Shown here: in pieces, positions 7,240 to 13,735 of the stretch
Position numbering within the stretch: the first letter of the stretch is position 1
Layout of the letters: the number at the start of each line of letters is the position of its first letter
From: DAOUEG01 sp964589285
GTDB lineage: Bacteria; Chloroflexota; Dehalococcoidia; Dehalococcoidales; RBG-16-60-22
DNA length: 20,378 bases
Assembly: GCA_964589285.1 (NCBI GenBank)
Contig: CAZPSP010000029.1
Coordinates: forward strand, 1 to 20,378
Reading direction: 5' to 3'
Made by a program: the position numbers and the translations under genes
The notes under the pieces: model-generated
Told to the model about the DNA's origin: nothing
What the model saw: only the letters and a program-made list of their open reading frames with translations
Databases searched by the model: none

Positions 7240-8637
7240 CTATACGATAACCGGTTCGATACCGAGGTATTCGCAGGCATCCGCCAGGGCTTCCGTGTAG
7301 TCGCCGTGAATCAGGCTGGCGTGGTGCGTGAAACCTTCCGTCACCAGGGTCTCGTAGAGGTATTCCAGGTCCGGCACTTCCACCCAGCTCCAGGAACCGC
7401 GCAGTTTTTCATCGGACTGGACAGCCTCGCCCTCGGCGATGAGCAGCTTGAACGCTCCGTCGTGCTCCTGCAGGCGGCTGAGCGTGACCGGTCCGGGCTT
7501 GAGCTGGAACTCGCCGGTGCCCATGGAATGGTCGATGCCCAGGCTTACCCCGAGCACGCTCTGGTAGCTGAGTTCGACACGGCAGGACGGGCATACCAGC
7601 GAGGACGGGGCGTTGCCGCAGTGCCAGGCGAGGAAGGTGTTCTCGTTGAACTGGTGCTGTATGGTCCAGTCGATGAAATGCGGTACGGTGGTCTTCATGG
7701 AGGCGAGATGCTGGATGATCATCGTCAGCACGCCGTAAATGTCCACCTCGCAGGAGCACATAACGCCCGCGTCCGTCAGCCGTCCCATGGCGAAGCAGGG
7801 AGACAGCCCGTAGATGGACTGCATGGCCGTCCAGCACTGGACGCCGATGCCGGAGAGATCCTTCCTCTCCGCGAAGTCCCGCAGAGCATACTCCAGCCCG
7901 GCGATCTTGCCCAGCGTCTGTTCATCGATGGCGGAGGCGTCCACGCTCTTTTTGATCTCCGCGACGAGCCTGTCTATTTCGCCCTTATTTTCCGCGGAAA
8001 AAGCGACCTGCATGATCTCCGGTAAAGCCACCGGTATCACCTTCTGGTTGAAGGTCTGCATCAGGGCATCCTCGCTGAAGATGCAGGTCTCGAAGCGTTC
8101 CGGCCTCGGTCCCACCAGGCCGACCCTGGCGCCGAGGAACCCTTTGCCGATGGAACAGACCCGAATGAAGTTCGCAAGCTTCTCCCGGAACAATTCTTCT
8201 TCCGGGAAGACGATGCCGCCGAACAGGAACGGGATGTCCCGGCGCTTCAAGCCGGAAGAGATGGAGAGTGTGCCGCAGAAGGAGTCCGACCGGCGGTTGC
8301 CGTCCTCGGTAAACGGCCCTTCCTTCGTTCCGAAGAGGAATATCGGCAGGTCCCGGAACGCCGAGGCGATCTCCAGGGCGGAGACTTCATCACCGAATGT
8401 CATGGTGCCGATGACAAGGCCGTCGATGCCGTTCTCAGTGAACAGGTCAACTACTTTGGCGGCGTCGGCGTCATCCCGGACACACCCCTGGCGGGTGAGT
8501 TTTTCATCCGGAACAACGATATCGAGAAACTCGATCTCCTGGAAGACGTCCAGGCAGCGTTTTCTCATTTCCGCCGCCCAGTTTTCATCGAATGGCTCGC
8601 GGTGAGCCGGGACAAAACCTATCTTCAGTTTTTCCAT
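7240..8637 (-). CDS. L-fucose/L-arabinose isomerase-superfamily protein
   Basis: A 465-residue protein likely to interconvert an aldose and a ketose. The first half has the alternating strand/helix pattern of the N-terminal domains of fucose/arabinose isomerases (for example KIGFVPAHREPF, DGLVIGTMTFGDE, DLPIFLFGTKEGP). The C-terminal half holds CSCEVDIYGVLTM, with Glu297 and Asp299 as plausible metal ligands, WHCGN (from 339), a CPSC pair (349-352), and the closing GSWSWVEVPDLEYLYETL...HHASLIHGDY region typical of this family, whose His residues (438-444) may complete the metal site. It is shorter than FucI (about 590), so it belongs to the more compact group often annotated as fucose isomerase-like. 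ATG 8637 is preferred over an in-frame start at 8715 because AGGAAGT precedes it and the promoter at 8686-8715 would overlap the longer version. It leads the epimerase-SDR operon. Substrate unknown. Confidence 0.85.
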   Translation of the reverse strand: MEKLKIGFVPAHREPFDENWAAEMRKRCLDVFQEIEFLDIVVPDEKLTRQGCVRDDADAAKVVDLFTENGIDGLVIGTMTFGDEVSALEIASAFRDLPIFLFGTKEGPFTEDGNRRSDSFCGTLSISSGLKRRDIPFLFGGIVFPEEELFREKLANFIRVCSIGKGFLGARVGLVGPRPERFETCIFSEDALMQTFNQKVIPVALPEIMQVAFSAENKGEIDRLVAEIKKSVDASAIDEQTLGKIAGLEYALRDFAERKDLSGIGVQCWTAMQSIYGLSPCFAMGRLTDAGVMCSCEVDIYGVLTMIIQHLASMKTTVPHFIDWTIQHQFNENTFLAWHCGNAPSSLVCPSCRVELSYQSVLGVSLGIDHSMGTGEFQLKPGPVTLSRLQEHDGAFKLLIAEGEAVQSDEKLRGSWSWVEVPDLEYLYETLVTEGFTHHASLIHGDYTEALADACEYLGIEPVIV

Positions 8638-8685
8638 TGGACTTCCTTTCTTTCCGGCCGGGCTAATTCGCAGCGTTACTAGGCC

Positions 8686-8715
8686 ATCATAGTCAGTGGA
8701 GGAAATATTTGTCAA
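8686..8715 (-). promoter_or_regulatory. Sigma-70-type promoter of the isomerase-epimerase-SDR operon
   Basis: On the minus strand a perfect TTGACA (8715-8710) and TATGAT (8691-8686, 5 of 6 consensus) are separated by 18 bases. Transcription would begin near 8679, leaving a leader of about 42 bases before ATG 8637. Confidence 0.8.
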
Positions 8716-8720
8716 TGAGA

Positions 8721-8790
8721 GGATGTCATGGCGAGTCCGCCCGAGGTGAACGCGGCGATCTCCATGATCGCAATGGTGAAGGTTGCCGGT
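8721..8790. repeat. Possible decayed interspersed repeat
   Basis: The stretch starting GTCATGGCGAGTCCGCCCGA and continuing through GCGGCGATCTCC resembles, from memory, the GTCATTGCGAG...GCGGCAATCTC class of intergenic repeats found in Dehalococcoidia and other bacteria. A 25-codon open frame on the plus strand (8728-8805) is contained in it and has no ribosome site worth naming. No second copy is present in this window, so this is a resemblance only. Confidence 0.3.
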
Positions 8791-8801
8791 AAAAGGGAAA
8801 A

Positions 8802-9269
8802 CTAGCGCACCGGCTTGAGGGACTTGCGCCGGCAGACAAGGCTGGTATTGTCCCAGCCCTGGGAAAGATAGAAGTCCAGCGCCGGCCCGTTGCGGGAGTC
8901 CGCCAGCAACTGGAGACGGCTCAGCTTGTGGTCCTCGGCCCAGGTCTCGGCGGCGGCCAGGAGTTCCCGCCCAATCCCTTGCCCGCGAAACTTGTTATGC
9001 ACGACCAGGTCTTCCACCCAACCCGACCGTCCGCCCTCAGCCGTCGAAATGACCATCTGCACCGTGCACATTCCCACCACCAGGCTGTCCCGTTCCGCCA
9101 CGAACACGGCCGCGTTCGGGTCCTTGATGAGCCTTCTTAATCCCGCCCGCTGTTTGACCGGCTTGAAATGGAAGTCAGGTTCGAGATCAAACAGCTCTTT
9201 GAGCAAGGTCGTCATGACCTTGATATCATCGGGAGTCGCGGGACGTATGCACAACGGGCGGTCTTTCAT
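8802..9269 (-). CDS. GNAT-family N-acetyltransferase
   Basis: A 155-residue acetyl-CoA-dependent acyltransferase. It begins with the typical IRPATPDDIKVM strand and helix. The acetyl-CoA loop is RGQGIG (95-100), after VEDLVV, and is followed by the helix RELLAAAETWAE. LLADSRNGPALDFYLSQGW at the end matches the usual motif B, with Tyr134 as the likely general acid. The acceptor (a small molecule or a protein amine) cannot be inferred. ATG 9269 is chosen; a GTG one codon upstream (9272) is equally in frame, and GAGG lies 8 and 5 bases ahead of the two. The gene is single, and its upstream region (9270-9480) is unusually rich in palindromes, suggesting specific control. It is transcribed away from the isomerase operon promoter by readthrough only if its own transcript continues past 8802. 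Confidence 0.88.
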   Translation of the reverse strand: MKDRPLCIRPATPDDIKVMTTLLKELFDLEPDFHFKPVKQRAGLRRLIKDPNAAVFVAERDSLVVGMCTVQMVISTAEGGRSGWVEDLVVHNKFRGQGIGRELLAAAETWAEDHKLSRLQLLADSRNGPALDFYLSQGWDNTSLVCRRKSLKPVR

Positions 9270-9291
9270 CACTGAGACCTCAAGTACCTGT

Positions 9292-9306
9292 CCTGGAGAA
9301 TCCAGG
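9292..9306. promoter_or_regulatory. Short perfect hairpin just upstream of the acetyltransferase gene
   Basis: CCTGGA (9292-9297) and TCCAGG (9301-9306) form a six-pair stem with a three-base loop. On the minus-strand transcript it follows the long hairpin at 9305-9362 and shares two bases (9305-9306) with it, so the two cannot form fully at once. It lies about 20 bases before the ribosome site. Confidence 0.5.
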
Positions 9307-9362
9307 CCGGTAGTTCCCCGCGACAGGCGAGTGTTGTTCCCGTCACGTTGGAACTACCGGCC
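9305..9362. promoter_or_regulatory. Long perfect inverted repeat in the acetyltransferase leader (or channel-gene 3' end)
   Basis: GGCCGGTAGTTCC (9305-9317) is exactly complementary to GGAACTACCGGCC (9350-9362): thirteen pairs around a 32-base loop. On the minus strand it lies between the MscS stop (9481) and the acetyltransferase start. No T-run follows it, so it is not a standard intrinsic terminator. It could be a leader structure, an RNA-processing site or a repeat. I looked for a T-box core and did not find one. Confidence 0.6.
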
Positions 9363-9383
9363 CGGACACCACCATCGTAACAG

Positions 9384-9412
9384 TGAAATATTTCAATCAG
9401 ATTTCATGAAAT
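9384..9412. promoter_or_regulatory. Paired 12-base palindromes (candidate operator)
   Basis: TGAAATATTTCA (9384-9395) and ATTTCATGAAAT (9401-9412) are both perfect palindromes made from the same half-site, TGAAAT. The four half-sites run TGAAAT-ATTTCA-ATCAG-ATTTCA-TGAAAT, giving a larger symmetric array with centres 17 bases apart. It is 115-143 bases upstream of the acetyltransferase start and 69 bases past the channel stop. An operator for a dimeric regulator is the simplest reading; no regulator gene is in the window. Confidence 0.5.
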
Positions 9413-9480
9413 TGTTTTATTGAAAACGGACCGTGCAGCTTGCGATAGCTTCTTTTACCTGGGAAAATGATGCTTTGCGA

Positions 9481-10428
9481 TTATGCTCGGGGCTTTCCCG
9501 GCGGTTTCTCTTCCACTGTGACCGCCATCGTCTCGGAGGCTACGGTGATGTCTTTCGCCCGCTCGAGCCGTTCCAGGACCATGCGACCCAGGTTGTTCTT
9601 GAGTTCGCGCCGGCCGCGGACATCCGTCACATACCGGACATGAAGCTCGATCCAGTTATCGGTCAGTGTCAGGTAGACGGCCGGCACTTCCGCCCGGTCG
9701 GGAAGGAAGTATTTCCGGGAAAGTCCCTGCAGGGAAACATGAGCCCTTTGGGTCACGTCTTCTGTTTCCCGGTTGACGGTCTCCAGCATGATCTCCGCCG
9801 CGGCCTTCCAGTTACTGTCATAGGTGACAGGGACAAAGAGTTCATCCCAGATGAATTGGTGGTCCCTGGTATAATTGTGGACCGCGTAAGACAGAATGTG
9901 CCCGTTGGGGACCGTGATAAGCCGGCCCGTCGGCTGGTCTCCCTTTATCCATTCCTGTATCTCCAGGAGAAGCGTGTACTGCAGGCCGATGTCCACCACG
10001 TCTCCGCTCTTTTCGTTCACTTCGATCCTGTCCCCTACCCGGTAGAGACCGGTAGTGAACAGGATCGCCCCGCCGACGACGTTCTTGAATAAGTCCTGCA
10101 GGGCGACCGCCACCCCCGCCGCGATAAGACCGTAGGAGACCAGCAGCGTTTGCGTATTGGTCACCCAGATAGCGATCCCGGCCACCACGAAAGCCACGAT
10201 ATTGAGAATTGAGACCGCGCGACGAAACGAATACCGTGAACCGGCATCGGAGATCTGTTTTACCACAACTTCTTCCAGCAGCAGCTTGAAAAGCAGGTAG
10301 ATAGCGGCCAGCGCCGTCAGGCTGTAGGTAAGGCGCTCCAGATAGTAGCCGTCATAGGAGTCGAGTACCAGCCAGGAAACCGCGGCCAGTACCGAGAACA
10401 CCACCTGGATGACTATTTTGGCGAGCAT
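9481..10428 (-). CDS. MscS-family small-conductance mechanosensitive channel
   Basis: A 315-residue inner-membrane channel that would open under membrane tension and release solutes on osmotic downshock. Hydrophobic segments lie at about 4-22, 33-51, 72-90 and 95-125. The last is the pore helix with the alternating small residues of MscS TM3 (SYGLIAAGVAVALQDLFKNVVGGAILF), followed by the beta-domain opening YRVGDRIEV. PNGHILSYAVHNYTRD matches the conserved PN segment of the beta domain. The C-terminus is basic and proline-rich. I choose ATG 10428; a TTG at 10449 is in frame but has no ribosome site ahead. A TACAAT box ends seven bases before ATG 10428, so the message may be leaderless. It is divergent from the glycerate kinase gene. 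Confidence 0.9.
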   Translation of the reverse strand: MLAKIVIQVVFSVLAAVSWLVLDSYDGYYLERLTYSLTALAAIYLLFKLLLEEVVVKQISDAGSRYSFRRAVSILNIVAFVVAGIAIWVTNTQTLLVSYGLIAAGVAVALQDLFKNVVGGAILFTTGLYRVGDRIEVNEKSGDVVDIGLQYTLLLEIQEWIKGDQPTGRLITVPNGHILSYAVHNYTRDHQFIWDELFVPVTYDSNWKAAAEIMLETVNRETEDVTQRAHVSLQGLSRKYFLPDRAEVPAVYLTLTDNWIELHVRYVTDVRGRRELKNNLGRMVLERLERAKDITVASETMAVTVEEKPPGKPRA

Positions 10429-10435
10429 GTCAGAT

Positions 10436-10441
10436 ATTGTA
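10436..10441 (-). promoter_or_regulatory. Candidate -10 box for a leaderless MscS transcript
   Basis: TACAAT on the minus strand (10441-10436) is followed by seven bases and then ATG 10428. Transcription would then begin at or next to the A of the start codon. No good -35 hexamer is seen 16-18 bases upstream, which lowers confidence. Confidence 0.4.
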
Positions 10442-10471
10442 CCCCTCAAATCCCGGCTACGCCACCGGCTT

Positions 10472-10501
10472 TTGCGGGCAAGTCTAGAAGTTGCTTATAA
10501 T
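10472..10501 (+). promoter_or_regulatory. Promoter of the glycerate kinase gene
   Basis: TTGCGG (10472-10477) and a perfect TATAAT (10496-10501) are separated by 18 bases. The expected first transcribed base is near 10508, after the ATG at 10505 and just six bases before ATG 10514. This favours 10514 as the start and implies a leader too short for a ribosome-binding site. Confidence 0.65.
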
Positions 10502-10513
10502 AACATGGACCAT

Positions 10514-11653
10514 ATGAAGATCATCATCGCTCCACAGGCGTTCAAGGGAAGCCTCACGGCGGAAGAGGCCGCCCGGGCCATGCAAACCGGCGTAAAGGCC
10601 GCCGGTCCCGCCATTGAAACCGTATTCCTTCCCATCTCCGACGGCGGCAGCGGGACGGTGCGGGCCCTCGTTGAAGCCACCAGCGGCAAGCTTATGCAGA
10701 CCGCTGTCACCGGCCCTCTGGAAGAAAAGGTCACCGCCGTTTGGGGAATCCTCGGGGATGGTAAAACGGCCGCTATCGAGATGTCCGCCGCATCCGGACT
10801 GGCCCTCGTGCCTGCGGGGCGACTGGACCCAATGAAAGCCACCACCTTCGGCACCGGGGAGCTTATCCTTGCCGCCCTCGATGCCGGCTGCAAGTCCATC
10901 ATCATCGGATTGGGAGACAGCGCTACCGTGGACGGCGGGGCCGGTATGGCGGAAGCACTGGGAATCCGCCTGCTCGATGAAAAAGACCGGCCCATTCCGT
11001 GCGGCGGCGGAGGCCTGGCGGCTTTACATCATATCGATTTCTCGGGACGGGACTCGCGCATCGCCGGAGTGAGGATTTCCGGCGCCTGCGATGTCACCAA
11101 TCCTCTCTGCGGGACCCAGGGAGCAGCCGCCGTCTACGGACCGCAAAAAGGGGCCACCGCGGACATGGTCGCCGTGCTTGACGCTAACTTGCGCCATCTT
11201 TCGGAGATTATAGAAAAAGAAACCGGTGACAATATCAGAGAACTCCCCGGTTCCGGCGCGGCCGGCGGACTCGGCGCCGGCCTGGTGGCCTTCCTCGGCG
11301 CTGAACTCAAGAGCGGCATCGACCTTGTCCTGGGCGCCATCCGCTTCGATGAACATCTCTCCGGCGCGGACCTCGTCATCACCGGTGAAGGCCGCATCGA
11401 CTTCCAGACGGCCTTCGGCAAGACCGCCGTCGGTATCGCCCGCCGGGCGCAACAGCGGCAGGTCCCCGTCCTCGCTTTGTGCGGCGCTCTCGGAGACGGC
11501 TATCAAAAGCTCTATGAATGCGGCATCAGCGCCATGGCGAGCATCCTGCCCCGCTGCATGGACCCGGATGGAGCCATGAAAGACGCTTTTCAACTCCTGG
11601 CGGACGCCGCGGAACGGTCTGTCCGGCTCTTCCGGGCCGGCCGGAATCAATGA
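10514..11653 (+). CDS. glxK: Glycerate 2-kinase (GlxK/GarK type)
   Basis: A 379-residue kinase converting D-glycerate and ATP to 2-phosphoglycerate, feeding lower glycolysis. Family landmarks: MKIIIAPQAFKGSLTAEEAA at the start, PISDGGSGT (family form PMADGGEGT), GLGDSATVDGGAGMAEALG, GACDVTNPLCG, GSGAAGGLGAGL and TGEGRIDFQTAFGK. The length matches the family's usual 370-385. The frame is open upstream to 10409, but the conserved MKIIIAP start and the TATAAT box at 10496-10501 point to ATG 10514 (or 10505). No ribosome site is present. One small point: GDSA replaces the more common GGSA in the central motif. It may work with a hydroxypyruvate/glyoxylate reductase such as the 2-hydroxyacid dehydrogenase at the right edge, although they are 8 kb apart. 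Confidence 0.93.
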   Translation: MKIIIAPQAFKGSLTAEEAARAMQTGVKAAGPAIETVFLPISDGGSGTVRALVEATSGKLMQTAVTGPLEEKVTAVWGILGDGKTAAIEMSAASGLALVPAGRLDPMKATTFGTGELILAALDAGCKSIIIGLGDSATVDGGAGMAEALGIRLLDEKDRPIPCGGGGLAALHHIDFSGRDSRIAGVRISGACDVTNPLCGTQGAAAVYGPQKGATADMVAVLDANLRHLSEIIEKETGDNIRELPGSGAAGGLGAGLVAFLGAELKSGIDLVLGAIRFDEHLSGADLVITGEGRIDFQTAFGKTAVGIARRAQQRQVPVLALCGALGDGYQKLYECGISAMASILPRCMDPDGAMKDAFQLLADAAERSVRLFRAGRNQ

Positions 11654-11663
11654 CCGTTGTCCT

Positions 11664-11693
11664 CTCGAGCTGAGCCTGTCCAGCACCACGCTG
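11664..11693. repeat. Possible decayed copy of the REP-like element
   Basis: GCTGAGCCTGTC (11669-11680) is close to the reverse complement of the TCGACAGGCTC loop of the repeats at 2791 and 7196, and CAGC (11681-11684) can pair with GCTG (11690-11693). It lies in the 53-base gap between two convergent genes. Similarity is short, so this is tentative. Confidence 0.35.
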
Positions 11694-11706
11694 CGGGGAC
11701 CAAACC

Positions 11707-13731
11707 TCACCTGACCACTTTCCCCTTGTTGGCCATGAAGTCTACCAGCATGTACCGCCCCAGGTTGTTAGCGTTGGTATGAAAGATCCGTCCCTTGTTC
11801 AACCTGGCCATGCGGGTGATGAACGTCCCGAAGTACCGGCCGCTCTCCATCATGAAAGTGTTGATGATGATCCCTTTCCGCGTGCAGTTCCGCACCTCGT
11901 TCATCGTGGCCTGGATGGTCCGTGGGCTGGGCGGGAACCGGAAATAGAGGTAGCCTCCTTCGAAGTGCGCCGTGGGTTCGCCGTCGGATACCAGGATGAT
12001 CTGCTTGTTCGTGCATATTTCTTTGGTCAGTAGTTTCCGCGCTACGAAAAGCCCGTGCTGGAGGTTGGTATAAGGATCGAATTCGTCCCAACCCATGACG
12101 GCGAGGTCATCCTTCTTGACCTGACGCCCGTAGCTGGAAAAGCCGACGATGTAGAGGCTGTCCCGCGGATATTGCGTGCGGATAAGGGTATCGAGGGCCA
12201 CCGCCACCCGCTTGGCGGCCTCGAAGTTGCCGCGCATCGGCATGGAAAGGCTGAGGTCCAGCATGAGGACGGTCGCGGACCGGGTCACGGCTTCGGTGCG
12301 GAACACCTCGAAGTCATCTACCTGCATCTTCACCGGCACGCTTCGCCGGCGGTGTATGGCGTTCATGACGGTCCGCTGGATATGTAGGTTCAAATCATCC
12401 CCGAACTCGTACTGCTTGGTCTCGTCGAGCCTTTCTCCCCCCTGACCTCTCGAATCCAGCTGGTGCCCGATACCGCGGTCCTTCCGCAACTGGGCGAATA
12501 TGGTCTGGAGGGCTTTCTGCCCGATCTTGCGGATGCCGCGCGGGGTCAATTCATATTTACCGTCCTGGTAAATGATGTACCCGGCCTCTTCCAGCAGCCT
12601 GGTCACGGAACGCATATTTTCCAGGTCCCGGGCGGACTCTTCGCCCAGGAGTTCCTCCATGAGTTTCCTGTCTATCTCATCGAGGGTGCGGCTGTACTGG
12701 GAATTACGTATCTGTTCTTCCAGGTTGTCCATCTTATGAAGCTCTTCCATGATCTTCATGGCTTCCTGGTAAGACAGCGGTTCCTCACCGGAGAACTGGA
12801 AATTGGAAGGCTGATACCAGCCGGGGGACAGGGCTTCAAGATTGGCGGAAAGTTTCCCGGCCTCGTAACGGGTGGCTTCATCGAACATGGAATCGAGCAG
12901 GTCCCGGAGCTGCTCGCGGTCTTCAACGGAGAGGCTCTCAAGCAGTGACCTGGCCTGCGATATTTGCTGCTGCAACCGTTCGATGAGTTCGTCGAGGTCT
13001 TTCGGCGGGTTGTCCCCGAAGAACCGGCCGAACTCCTCCATGAAATCCTCGAATCGGGGGTCTTCACCCCGCTGCCGGGCCTCCAGCATCTGGTTGAGGG
13101 CCTCCAGGAAATGCCGGGCGGCTGCGAGCGCCCGGGAATCCAGGGACTGGAACTGCTGCATCATGTCTCTGGCGATGGAAGACATGGCGTTCTTCTTGAG
13201 CATGTCCATGAGTTCCTGGAACTCGGACCGGGCTTCGTCGTCCATGAAATCGTACTGGCTCAGTTCCTTGATTCGGCCGCCGGCGTCATCCGGCAGGTTT
13301 TCCATTTTCTCCATATTGCGGGAAGCCCGTGTTTCCATGTCCTGGAGCAGTTTTTCCCGGAGCTGCGGCGGCAGGTCCCCGCTATCGGCTATCATCTTCT
13401 GCCGCGTCTCGTCGAGGTTCCGTGAGATGCCTTGCTTTTCCGCTTCGATGATATGTTCCAGCCTTTTCTTAATATCGTCCATGATAGAACCGAGGTTGTA
13501 CCGTTCCAGGCGTTCCCGTCGCCGCTGCCGGAGCTTCTGTATCAGGTCCTGGAGGCTGGGCAGATTGCGCCCCCGGTCATCGCTCAGGCCGCCGTGCTGC
13601 ATCTTTTCCAGGGCGCTTTTCAGGTCGCCTTCCGTCATCAAGCGCTTTTCCAATTCTTTCATGAGGGAATCAGCGTCCGGCCGGTAAAGGTCCTGGCTGC
13701 CGTCCCAGTGAGAATATGTATACTTCAACAT
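11707..13731 (-). CDS. VWA-domain (MIDAS) protein, partner of the adjacent AAA+ ATPase
   Basis: A 674-residue, probably cytoplasmic protein with no signal peptide or membrane segment. The C-terminal von Willebrand A domain (about 485-674) has a complete metal-ion-dependent adhesion site: DLSLS (492-496), Thr555 in DPYTNLQHG and Asp583 in LVSDGEPT. The first 370 residues are highly charged, Gln/Glu/Arg-rich and helical, with likely coiled coils. A stretch around 375-405 (LLEEAGYIIYQ...YELTPRGIRKIGQKAL) looks like a winged helix. This layout resembles magnesium-chelatase D-like VWA proteins that pair with MoxR-type ATPases; the lengths resemble the mycobacterial Rv0958/Rv0959 pair as I recall it. 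The start is four bases after the ATPase stop, so the two are co-translated. The usual model is that the ATPase remodels a target held by the VWA subunit. The target is unknown, and a chelatase role is not supported by any neighbour. Confidence 0.85.
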   Translation of the reverse strand: MLKYTYSHWDGSQDLYRPDADSLMKELEKRLMTEGDLKSALEKMQHGGLSDDRGRNLPSLQDLIQKLRQRRRERLERYNLGSIMDDIKKRLEHIIEAEKQGISRNLDETRQKMIADSGDLPPQLREKLLQDMETRASRNMEKMENLPDDAGGRIKELSQYDFMDDEARSEFQELMDMLKKNAMSSIARDMMQQFQSLDSRALAAARHFLEALNQMLEARQRGEDPRFEDFMEEFGRFFGDNPPKDLDELIERLQQQISQARSLLESLSVEDREQLRDLLDSMFDEATRYEAGKLSANLEALSPGWYQPSNFQFSGEEPLSYQEAMKIMEELHKMDNLEEQIRNSQYSRTLDEIDRKLMEELLGEESARDLENMRSVTRLLEEAGYIIYQDGKYELTPRGIRKIGQKALQTIFAQLRKDRGIGHQLDSRGQGGERLDETKQYEFGDDLNLHIQRTVMNAIHRRRSVPVKMQVDDFEVFRTEAVTRSATVLMLDLSLSMPMRGNFEAAKRVAVALDTLIRTQYPRDSLYIVGFSSYGRQVKKDDLAVMGWDEFDPYTNLQHGLFVARKLLTKEICTNKQIILVSDGEPTAHFEGGYLYFRFPPSPRTIQATMNEVRNCTRKGIIINTFMMESGRYFGTFITRMARLNKGRIFHTNANNLGRYMLVDFMANKGKVVR

Positions 13732-13735
13732 GGGT

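Noticed and set aside
7164..7280. N-terminal extension of the epimerase containing HPEPVEGR
   Set aside because: That peptide is the translation of the palindromic repeat at 7196-7228, and the extension also runs into the upstream isomerase gene. The ribosome site before ATG 7163 gives the real start.
8728..8805. A 25-codon plus-strand open frame as a small protein gene
   Set aside because: It has no good ribosome site, lies within a repeat-like stretch, and ends inside the stop region of the acetyltransferase gene.
9305..9380. T-box leader upstream of the acetyltransferase gene
   Set aside because: The minus strand was read for the conserved GGTGGTACCGCG-like core; only loosely similar bases are present, and the downstream gene is not an aminoacyl-tRNA or amino-acid gene.
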